Below, one piece after another: positions 1 to 5,573 of a stretch of 7,231 nucleotides of DNA; the first letter of the stretch is position 1, and each line of letters opens with the position of its first letter. The DNA comes from Syntrophomonadaceae bacterium (GTDB lineage: Bacteria > Bacillota_D > Dethiobacteria > DTU022 > UBA8154), in NCBI GenBank assembly GCA_007120815.1, contig SKMY01000283.1, positions 1 to 7,231 of the forward strand, in the 5' to 3' direction. The notes below the pieces were generated by a model. That model ran no database searches, was not told where the DNA came from, and saw nothing but the letters and a program-made list of their open reading frames with translations. The translations under genes and the position numbers were made by a program.

Positions 1-1
1 G

Positions 2-1207
2 GGCCCCAGCGCCATTTCCATTGAAGGCGGCAAGATTACAGGGCTGGAGAGCAAAGAGTGTACCGCCGTTTTTGATGAAGAGGGGCGTTTCAGTCCCTGC
101 TTTAACGAAGAAAACAAGCAGACAATTCCCGGAGACACCGTCATATTTGCCATTGGCCAGGCCTCGGAACTGGAAGCCATCAAAAAAGCAGGGCTTCCTG
201 TAAATGAGCGGGGCAACCTGGTGTTTGATCCCAACACGCTCCTGACCCCGGTAGAAGGCGTTTTTGCCTGCGGGGAAGTGGCTGCCGGACCCAGCACGGC
301 GGTAAAAGCCATGGCCCATGCCCGGGTAGCGGCCCTGGCCGTTCAACATTACCTGGATGGCAAGCCTTTCCTCAGCAACATGGTTGAAGAAGAGGAGGCC
401 CTGCCCGAACTGGCAGCCGACGTGGCGGAAAACGTGAAAAAGAGCCCCAGGCTGGAAATTCCCATGCTGACACCGGAAGAGCGCTCCGATAACTTTAAGC
501 CTATTGAAAAAGGCTACACCATGGCCATGGCTGTTTGGGAAAGCCGCCGCTGCCTGGGATGCGCTGCAGGTGCCCTGCGGATTGTAGAAAAGTGTGCCGA
601 CTGTCTGACCTGCCTGCGGACCTGTCCATACGATGTTCCCGTGGTTGGCCCTGAAGGCGGGCTGATCATTCGCGACCACCAGTGCCAGGCCTGCGGTCTT
701 TGCCTGACGGTCTGCCCCAACCTGGCCATAGAATTCAGAACACCCTACATCATGGAATCCGAAGACCAGATGGAAAAGGCCGTAAAAGATGCCGTGGCCG
801 CACGAAACGGTTCTCCAGCGGTGGCTGTCCTGGCCTGTGCCCTGGGGGCATACGCGTTGCCCGAATTTAATGAAGGGTTTGTGAAAAACAAGCCCGCCAA
901 CGTGGGCGTGGTAAAATTCCCCTGTATATCCAAGATCGACACCACCCACATCCTGAAAGCTTTTGAGTTGGGAGCCGACAGTGTCATCGTGGCCGGATGC
1001 TCCGAGGATGAAGTAGACGACTGCCCCTTCCAGAAAACCATGTTCTGGGCCCAGGGCCGGGTAAACCGGGTGAAGAACATCCTCAAAGAGCTGGAAATGG
1101 ACGAAGAACGTCTGGCCCTCTGCAGCTTTACACCCGAAGAAGTAGGCAATTTCGGTGATGCCGTGAATGAAGTCATGCAGAAGATGAACGAGCTGGGTAA
1201 AAAATAA
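2..1207 (+). CDS. FAD/NAD(P) oxidoreductase with two [4Fe-4S] clusters and MvhD/FlpD-like C-terminus (5' partial)
   Basis: The frame is open from the first bases, so the start lies upstream; 401 residues are visible, numbered here from position 2. Residues 1-120 are the end of a GltD/HdrA-type flavoprotein: a VIFAIGQ nucleotide-domain motif near 47-53, then GVFACGEVAAGPSTAV, the FAD-contact motif, near 86-101. A RRCLGC segment (about 182-187) resembles the cysteine pair of GltD-like proteins. Two ferredoxin motifs follow, CxxCxxCxxxCP at 198-209 and 228-239, each able to hold a [4Fe-4S] cluster. Residues about 270-395 resemble MvhD/FlpD (hydrogenase or heterodisulfide-reductase iron-sulfur subunit), with VAGC and a downstream Cys, but the family's Cys-rich first motif is reduced. 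Such fusions pass electrons between NAD(P)H, flavin and ferredoxin-like centres in the cytosol; the partner and substrate cannot be told here. It is the last gene of its operon, followed by a strong terminator. A GTG at 221 is an internal codon, not a start. Confidence 0.88.
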   Translation, partial: GPSAISIEGGKITGLESKECTAVFDEEGRFSPCFNEENKQTIPGDTVIFAIGQASELEAIKKAGLPVNERGNLVFDPNTLLTPVEGVFACGEVAAGPSTAVKAMAHARVAALAVQHYLDGKPFLSNMVEEEEALPELAADVAENVKKSPRLEIPMLTPEERSDNFKPIEKGYTMAMAVWESRRCLGCAAGALRIVEKCADCLTCLRTCPYDVPVVGPEGGLIIRDHQCQACGLCLTVCPNLAIEFRTPYIMESEDQMEKAVKDAVAARNGSPAVAVLACALGAYALPEFNEGFVKNKPANVGVVKFPCISKIDTTHILKAFELGADSVIVAGCSEDEVDDCPFQKTMFWAQGRVNRVKNILKELEMDEERLALCSFTPEEVGNFGDAVNEVMQKMNELGKK

Positions 1208-1260
1208 GTAAATAGAAAGCGAAGCGGGAAAAAAGGTTAAACGCATCATCAATAAGTGCT

Positions 1261-1298
1261 TTTGGGCTGCCGGTTTTACGGCAGCCCAAATTTATTTT
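1261..1298 (+). terminator. Rho-independent terminator after the oxidoreductase gene
   Basis: A perfect 12-bp stem (1261-1272 with 1279-1290; GC core GGGCTGCCG/CGGCAGCCC) encloses the 6-nt loop GTTTTA and is followed directly by the T-rich tail TTTATTTT. It lies 54 nt after the stop at 1207. It should end the incoming operon and insulate the downstream transporter gene. Confidence 0.93.
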
Positions 1299-1364
1299 CA
1301 TGCCAACACCAGAAACGTGTTATGGCTGTCATGAACTTGCCCTAAAAGAACACAAAAAACAATA

Positions 1365-1382
1365 TTACCAATATGTAGGTAA
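1365..1382. promoter_or_regulatory. Possible operator: TTACC-N8-GGTAA inverted repeat
   Basis: The 5-bp arms TTACC (1365-1369) and GGTAA (1378-1382) are perfect inverted repeats with an 8-nt spacer. The second arm ends 2 nt before the proposed -35 box of the transporter promoter. The position would suit an activator or repressor, but the arms are short and may be chance in AT-rich DNA. Confidence 0.2.
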
Positions 1383-1384
1383 CC

Positions 1385-1413
1385 TTGATGCTTGTGAATT
1401 TCTTCTCTAGAAT
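1385..1413 (+). promoter_or_regulatory. Sigma-A-like promoter for the SLC13 transporter
   Basis: TTGATG (1385-1390) and TAGAAT (1408-1413) are separated by 17 nt and match the -35 and -10 consensus at 4 and 5 of 6 positions. Transcription would start near 1420, giving a leader of about 40 nt before the ATG at 1459. An alternative pair in the same stretch is TTGTGA (1392) with TATATT (1417) at 19 nt, which fits less well. Confidence 0.5.
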
Positions 1414-1458
1414 GAATATATTGAAGTAGAGACTTTTCTATTAAAAAGGAGTGTTTCC

Positions 1459-3192
1459 ATGAGTAACCTTGCTGCAGGCGTGAGAGGATTCTGGAGTTAT
1501 CTCTGGCATCTACACCGGCAGGCCAAGGATATGATGAAGCTCAACTTCGCTGCGGCCATGTACGGTGGGAGCGGAGGAGAAGAAAAGAGTTCGGGTAAAG
1601 AAAATGACGATAATAAAGAGGAGCCGGAGGAAGAAATCGAGGTTGAGGAAATTATCCCCGGTGGAGACCCCGGGGAGCGCGGTGGGATGGATGTTGAGGA
1701 CTACGGTCCCCGTCAAAAAATCGGCCTGTTTCTAGGGCCTGCGCTGTTTCTGTTTTTTTTAATTATCCCTACCCCGGAAGGGATGAGCATTGAAGCCCAG
1801 CGGGTCCTGGCCTCTACCGCATGGATTGCCTGCTGGTGGATCACCGAGGCGATTCCCATACCGGCCACATCACTCATGCCCGTTGTTTTGTTTCCCCTGA
1901 CAGGGGCCCTTACAACAGGGGAATCCATGTCGCCCTATGCCAATCACAACGTATTTCTGTTCCTGGGCGGTTTTACCATCGCCGTTTGCATGGAGCGCTG
2001 GAATCTTCACCGGCGCATTGCCTTGAATATTATCAATGTTATCGGTACCAGCCCCACCCGCTTGATCCTGGGCTTTATGGTGGCTACGGCTTTTCTGTCC
2101 ATGTGGATATCCAATACGGCCACCACCATGATGATGATGCCCATTGGTTTGGCTGTAATCTTGCAGGTGGCTGTTTTAGTTAAGGAGCGTGGCATTGAAG
2201 GGATCGATGTCCGTCAGGGAAGGTTCAATTTCGGCACCTGCCTGATGCTCTCCATCGGGTATGCGGCTTCAATCGGTGGTGTGGCCACATTGATCGGGAC
2301 CCCACCCAACATCATTTTCGCTGGCGTAGCTGAAGAAATGTTCGGTGTGGATATCGGTTTTGCCCAGTGGTTTAGCTATGGACTGCCCATTGCTGTGGTG
2401 TTTCTCCTGATTGCCTGGGTATACATGACCCGCATCGCTTATCCGACCAAGTTAAAAGAAATACCCGGCGGGAAAGAAGTGGTTTTGGAAGAATTAAAAG
2501 GATTGGGTACGATTACCCGGGAAGAAAAGTCCGTTGCCATCATCTTTTTCTGTGTAGCCGTCGCCTGGATCATACGCTCTTTTGTGCTGCAGGACATTTT
2601 TCCCAACATCAATGATGCGGTTATCGGCATACTGGGCGCGGTCGTTACTTTCCTGGTACCGGTGAACCTCAAAAAAGGACAGTTCCTGAACAACTGGGAT
2701 ACCGCTGTCAAAGTTCCCTGGGGCATTCTTTTGCTGTTCGGAGGCGGGCTTTCTATTGCGGCCGGGTTTTCAGAAACCGGGCTGGCCCGCTGGATCGGCG
2801 AACGTTTAAGCGTTCTGGAGGGAGCCCCCATGCTGCTGATTATGCTGGCCGTGGTAGCACTGGTCATTTACCTGACAGAAATCACCTCAAATACGGCCAC
2901 TACCTCCATGATGATGCCCATCATGGCAGCCATGGCCTCAGCCATGATGATCCATCCCTTTGCGTTAATGATAACCGCAGCAACGGCTGCTTCCTATGCT
3001 TTTATGTTGCCCGTGGCAACACCGCCCAACGCCGTTGTATTTGGAAGCGGTTATATCACCATTCCCCAAATGGTCAAGGCCGGAGTGTGGTTAAACATGC
3101 TTGGGGTCCTGGTGATTACGCTGTTCTGTTACCTGTGGCTTCCCGCCATATGGGGGATTGACGTATTCACCTTCCCCACCGGCTGGATGTAG
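1459..3192 (+). CDS. SLC13/DASS-family sodium:anion (dicarboxylate or sulfate type) symporter
   Basis: This 577-residue inner-membrane protein has about 11-12 hydrophobic segments from residue 86 on. The two inverted halves of the DASS fold are clear: ISNTATT (SNT at 218-220) with GTPPN (TPPN at 281-284), and TSNTATT (SNT at 477-479) with TPPN at 521-524. The SNT and TPPN tips build the sodium and substrate sites in this family. Residues 511-527 fit the family signature S-x2-F-x2-P-V-A-x3-N-x-V-V. It should import a dianion such as a C4-dicarboxylate or sulfate with sodium; the sequence does not decide which. The ATG is supported by AAGGAG at 1446-1451, 7 nt upstream. Before the first membrane helix lie about 85 hydrophilic residues: an amphipathic start (1-36) and an acidic stretch (41-82) with about 18 Asp/Glu, longer than in typical members. 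The gene stands alone, with its own promoter and a terminator after it. Confidence 0.93.
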   Translation: MSNLAAGVRGFWSYLWHLHRQAKDMMKLNFAAAMYGGSGGEEKSSGKENDDNKEEPEEEIEVEEIIPGGDPGERGGMDVEDYGPRQKIGLFLGPALFLFFLIIPTPEGMSIEAQRVLASTAWIACWWITEAIPIPATSLMPVVLFPLTGALTTGESMSPYANHNVFLFLGGFTIAVCMERWNLHRRIALNIINVIGTSPTRLILGFMVATAFLSMWISNTATTMMMMPIGLAVILQVAVLVKERGIEGIDVRQGRFNFGTCLMLSIGYAASIGGVATLIGTPPNIIFAGVAEEMFGVDIGFAQWFSYGLPIAVVFLLIAWVYMTRIAYPTKLKEIPGGKEVVLEELKGLGTITREEKSVAIIFFCVAVAWIIRSFVLQDIFPNINDAVIGILGAVVTFLVPVNLKKGQFLNNWDTAVKVPWGILLLFGGGLSIAAGFSETGLARWIGERLSVLEGAPMLLIMLAVVALVIYLTEITSNTATTSMMMPIMAAMASAMMIHPFALMITAATAASYAFMLPVATPPNAVVFGSGYITIPQMVKAGVWLNMLGVLVITLFCYLWLPAIWGIDVFTFPTGWM

Positions 3193-3253
3193 TAATTTGC
3201 TTTAGTTAAGGGTGAAACAGCTTATAAAAGGCCTCAATAAATCATTACGAAAA

Positions 3254-3297
3254 TGATAATAGCTCCCAGCCTTATATATGTCTGGGAGCTATTATCA
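3254..3297. terminator. Shared hairpin terminator between convergent genes
   Basis: A perfect 16-bp stem (3254-3269 with 3282-3297) carries the core AGCTCCCAG/CTGGGAGCT and a 12-nt AT-rich loop. It sits 62 nt after the transporter stop and 35 nt beyond the stop of the minus-strand lipoprotein gene. On the plus strand the stem base is AU-rich but no long U tract follows. On the minus strand the stem runs into ATTTTCGTAATG, somewhat more U-rich. It probably serves both genes, with efficiency uncertain. Confidence 0.75.
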
Positions 3298-3331
3298 GCC
3301 AGTTATTGCTATGGCAGTTCTAAGTAGCACT

Positions 3332-4285
3332 TCAATTATAAATACCCCGGTTCAACCCATCTATTATGGCGGAGATGACCTTGTTTGCTCTTAAGGTAGC
3401 CCCTGTATAACCATCGACATCGTATTCTTCTGTTACAATTTGACCGGGGCTATAGAGGTCTGTAAGAGTGCTCCTGATGTCAGTGCCTTCCAGGTAATCC
3501 AGCAGCATTTCGTGTTGTTCAGTTAGCCCCTGAATTATTTCATCGTCTGAATCCAGGTAGTCAATTCCGCCGTAAAACAGGTGACGAAAACCAATGTCGA
3601 TAATAACATTATTTTCTAGGGCGAACTGGACATTTACCTGGTCATAGCCTCCGTCGGCGAATACTCCGCGGTATATACCGTCTTCAAAGCTTTTGTCAGG
3701 TAGCGGAGAGTAGCCCTCGACTACGTCGGTGCTGTAAACCCCCCGGTTGAGCGCATCTCTGAATGCCGAGATGACCTTATTTGCTCTTAAGGTAGCTCCT
3801 GTATAACCATCGACATCGTATTCTTCTGTCACAATTTGACCGGGACTATAGAGGTCGGAAAGGGTGCTCCTGATGTCAGTGCCCACCAGGTAATCCAGCA
3901 GTATTTCATGCTGTTCCGCCAGTCCCTGGATTGTTTCATCGTTTGAATTCAGGTAATCTTCCCCGCGATAGGCCAGGTGTCTGAACCGGGCGGAAGTGAT
4001 CGTGTTATTTTCCAGGGAGAACTGGACATTTACCTGCATTTCTCCACCGTCGGAGAAAATTCCCCGATATGTGCCATCTTCAAAGTTTAATCCTCTTGTG
4101 GATGGTATCCAAATTCTATCAGGCTCTGGTGACTCTGCAGGTTCAGTATTCTCTTCATTACTTTCAATAGGTTCTTCTGTCTCGGGAGGTTCTTCGGTGG
4201 GCGCTTCAGGCCCTGGTCCACAACCCGATACTAAAGCTCCAATCATAATAAAAACTAAAAGAATCAACAAACTTTTTTTTGTCAT
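3332..4285 (-). CDS. Surface lipoprotein with two covalent-FMN-binding domains (PplA-like)
   Basis: The protein has 317 residues. A lipoprotein signal peptide (KK, hydrophobic core, lipobox LVSG-C22) is followed by an acidic, Pro/Glu-rich tether (about 23-57) and two tandem FMN_bind domains (about 68-185 and 200-317). Each domain holds DGYTGAT (159-165 and 291-297), matching the Dxx(S/T)GAT motif that ApbE-type transferases modify; Thr165 and Thr297 are the expected FMN attachment residues. A lipoprotein with two such domains resembles Listeria PplA, which carries electrons across the wall in flavin-based extracellular electron transfer, so an electron-shuttle role outside the membrane is inferred. 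No apbE/fmnB, NADH dehydrogenase or quinone genes lie in the window. The ATG at 4285 is chosen because the SD AAGGGGG (4293-4299) is 7 nt upstream; a TTG just before it (4288) would be too close. The two domains also share high DNA identity. Confidence 0.88.
   Translation of the reverse strand: MTKKSLLILLVFIMIGALVSGCGPGPEAPTEEPPETEEPIESNEENTEPAESPEPDRIWIPSTRGLNFEDGTYRGIFSDGGEMQVNVQFSLENNTITSARFRHLAYRGEDYLNSNDETIQGLAEQHEILLDYLVGTDIRSTLSDLYSPGQIVTEEYDVDGYTGATLRANKVISAFRDALNRGVYSTDVVEGYSPLPDKSFEDGIYRGVFADGGYDQVNVQFALENNVIIDIGFRHLFYGGIDYLDSDDEIIQGLTEQHEMLLDYLEGTDIRSTLTDLYSPGQIVTEEYDVDGYTGATLRANKVISAIIDGLNRGIYN
3375..3505 (-). repeat. Direct repeat copy 1 (3' half of second FMN domain)
   Basis: This 131-nt stretch matches 3771-3901 with nine mismatches by my count (about 93 percent), offset by exactly 396 nt or 132 codons. 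It encodes the end of the second FMN domain, including the DGYTGAT motif. Confidence 0.9.
3771..3901 (-). repeat. Direct repeat copy 2 (3' half of first FMN domain)
   Basis: This is the partner of 3375-3505, encoding the matching part of the first FMN domain. Identity drops clearly outside it, towards the 5' part of each domain, so the high-identity block is narrower than the duplicated protein domain. Confidence 0.9.
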
Positions 4286-4312
4286 CAAAATACCCCCTTG
4301 AAGAAAAGTTAA

Positions 4313-4326
4313 GGCTCAAAAGAGCC
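4313..4326 (-). promoter_or_regulatory. Small hairpin in the leader of the FMN lipoprotein gene
   Basis: On the minus strand GGCTC-TTTT-GAGCC forms a 5-bp GC-rich stem with a 4-nt loop, followed by TTAACTTTTCTT and then the SD. The layout resembles a weak terminator or attenuator, but a 5-bp stem and broken T tract make efficient termination unlikely. Confidence 0.3.
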
Positions 4327-4385
4327 AGGACAATAAAGTTTAAATCAGTTAATACTTCACACATGAAAACAAATAACTTATATTT

Positions 4386-4413
4386 ATTATACACTAATAT
4401 CAACGGATTACAA
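4386..4413 (-). promoter_or_regulatory. Sigma-A-like promoter for the FMN lipoprotein gene
   Basis: On the minus strand TTGTAA (complement of 4408-4413) and a perfect TATAAT (complement of 4386-4391) are 16 nt apart. Transcription would start near 4378, leaving a leader of about 93 nt before the ATG at 4285 that contains the small hairpin at 4313-4326. Confidence 0.6.
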
Positions 4414-4534
4414 TAATATATTTTTGCAATTTTCCCTTTTGATTGAATGAGTCATTGAATAATCAAGTGAACAAATTAACGTTAAATATACAGTCAATGT
4501 AAGTGCTGGCCCAATTTTCATATACATACCAAAA

Positions 4535-4540
4535 TATAAG
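4535..4540 (+). promoter_or_regulatory. Candidate -10 box for the DUF4349-sfsA operon
   Basis: TATAAG matches the -10 consensus at 5 of 6 positions and would place the transcript start near 4547, just before the structured leader. No acceptable -35 box stands 16-19 nt upstream, so this is weak. An activator-dependent promoter or a different start remains possible. Confidence 0.25.
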
Positions 4541-4596
4541 GAACCTTTTTCCCGGTAAAACGTTAAATAATTAAGAGAGCTACAGAAGGGGGGAAA

Positions 4597-4619
4597 CTCC
4601 GCTGGCAAAAAGCCCGGAG
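4597..4619 (+). promoter_or_regulatory. Hairpin that sequesters the Shine-Dalgarno of the DUF4349 gene
   Basis: CTCCG (4597-4601) pairs with CGGAG (4615-4619), then after a 2-nt CT bulge GGC (4604-4606) pairs with GCC (4612-4614) around an AAAAA loop. The SD GGAGG (4616-4620) is thus mostly inside the 3' arm, 5 nt before the ATG. Just upstream, TTTCCC (4548-4553) can pair with GGGAAA (4591-4596), so a second helix could stack on it. This suggests translational control; no named riboswitch class was recognised. Confidence 0.45.
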
Positions 4620-4625
4620 GAAAAC

Positions 4626-5573
4626 ATGAATAGGAAGAGAGTTGTGAAGCCAGGAGGAAAGGTTCAAAAGCAGCGCTGGATTGGCGTACTGGTAATTGTG
4701 GGGTTGCTGGTGTTATTGTTAACCGGCTGTGCTACCGCGCCAAAATATGCCGGTTTCCCAGACGCTTACGATGAGGCACCGGCCATGGCGCCTGAAGAAA
4801 GAGGCATCGATGCAGATGACGTTGCATTTAACGCTTACCGCCCGGGCGAGGTGGAAGCCGCCCAGGCGCGCCGCTACATTATCCGAAATGCCCGGCTTTC
4901 CCTGGTCGTTCAGGATATCGATGAAGCGGTTGGTCAGCTCCAGGAAGAAACCGGGCGGATGAATGGCTACGTGTCGGCCCTGGATATCTACACCATCTCC
5001 GATGACCGGAGGGCTGGAAATATTACCCTGCGCATCCCCGAAGAGCGTTTTGACCAGGCCCTGGAAACCTTTAAAGCGATGGGGAGAACCAGAAACGAAC
5101 AGTTTGACACCGATGACGTCACCCGGCAGTACATCGACATGGAGGCGCGTATTGCCAACCTGGAAGCCCAGGAGCAGCGCTTGCGTGAGCTGTTAGAAAT
5201 CGCTGAAACCGTTGAAGATATTCTCAAGGTGGAAGCCGAACTGAGCCGGATTCGGGGTAACCTGGAAGCCATGCAAGGGGATTTTAAGTATCTGCAGGAG
5301 CGCGTCCGCTATTCCACCTTCCAGATTCGCCTGGAAGAACGTGACCCCCGTACCCAGGTTGTCACCGATGGCGGGGGATCCTGGGAGAGGCTGGGCGACC
5401 TCTTTATGTTAAATGTCAACCGGCTCGTCCAGGGCGTTTTTGATTTTATTATCTGGTTTATCGGGTCTTTACCGATATTAATTCCGTTGGGTGGCCTGGT
5501 ATTCCTGGGCTGGAAACTCATCGTGCGCCGTAGAAATAAAAAACGCAAAAAGCAGGAAGAACAGAGTGGGTAG
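4626..5573 (+). CDS. DUF4349 domain-containing membrane lipoprotein
   Basis: The 315-residue protein begins with a basic N-terminus, a hydrophobic stretch (about 18-33) and the lipobox LLTG-C35, so it is probably lipidated on the outer face of the membrane. The DUF4349 core runs from about 82 to 298: an N-terminal alpha/beta part (RRYIIRNARLSLVV, then NITLRIPEERFDQAL), a charged helical section likely to form a coiled coil (about 172-226), a strand pair (YSTFQIRLEER) and a C-terminal transmembrane helix (about 268-300). A very basic tail (RRRNKKRKK) should stay in the cytoplasm. The lipid anchor and membrane helix would fix both ends of the extracytoplasmic domain. The family has no established biochemical function that I can state. 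The ATG follows GGAGG (4616-4620) by 5 nt. It is the first gene of a probable operon and its last codons overlap sfsA by 8 nt. Confidence 0.88.
   Translation: MNRKRVVKPGGKVQKQRWIGVLVIVGLLVLLLTGCATAPKYAGFPDAYDEAPAMAPEERGIDADDVAFNAYRPGEVEAAQARRYIIRNARLSLVVQDIDEAVGQLQEETGRMNGYVSALDIYTISDDRRAGNITLRIPEERFDQALETFKAMGRTRNEQFDTDDVTRQYIDMEARIANLEAQEQRLRELLEIAETVEDILKVEAELSRIRGNLEAMQGDFKYLQERVRYSTFQIRLEERDPRTQVVTDGGGSWERLGDLFMLNVNRLVQGVFDFIIWFIGSLPILIPLGGLVFLGWKLIVRRRNKKRKKQEEQSG

Larger units (their letters stand above)
4286..4625. other. Divergent intergenic region, 340 nt, AT-rich
   Basis: This stretch separates the minus-strand FMN lipoprotein from the plus-strand DUF4349 gene. It holds the minus-strand promoter and leader (4286-4413) and a plus-strand leader with an SD-masking hairpin (4597-4619). 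An 11-bp motif, AACGTTAAATA, occurs twice in direct orientation (4478-4488 and 4559-4569), and the first copy lies in the palindrome TTAACGTTAA (4476-4485). Two short open frames on the minus strand here have no SD and look non-coding. No tRNA or known riboswitch was recognised. Confidence 0.7.

Noticed and set aside
745..1176. 143-residue open frame on the minus strand
   Set aside because: It lies wholly opposite the iron-sulfur oxidoreductase, has a Ser/Thr-rich composition typical of antisense frames, and resembles no family.
221..1207. Independent gene starting at GTG 221
   Set aside because: The frame is open back to position 2 and encodes the conserved nucleotide-domain sequence (VIFAIGQ) leading into the FAD motif, with no SD before 221; it is the tail of a longer protein.
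3375..3901. Transposon or CRISPR-type repeat
   Set aside because: The two copies are in frame inside one gene and encode matching domain halves; this is an intragenic domain duplication.
4206..4403. 65-residue open frame on the minus strand
   Set aside because: It overlaps the start of the FMN lipoprotein in another frame and the promoter region; no SD or domain supports it.
4408..4608. 66-residue open frame on the minus strand in the divergent region
   Set aside because: It starts at TTG without an SD, and overlaps the promoter and leader elements; likely chance in AT-rich DNA.
4540..4625. Known riboswitch (c-di-GMP-I, preQ1, cobalamin, fluoride)
   Set aside because: The GCAAA-like and CCGGAG elements suggested a c-di-GMP switch at first glance, but the conserved core bases of that and the other classes are not present in order. 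Only the SD-masking hairpin is supported.
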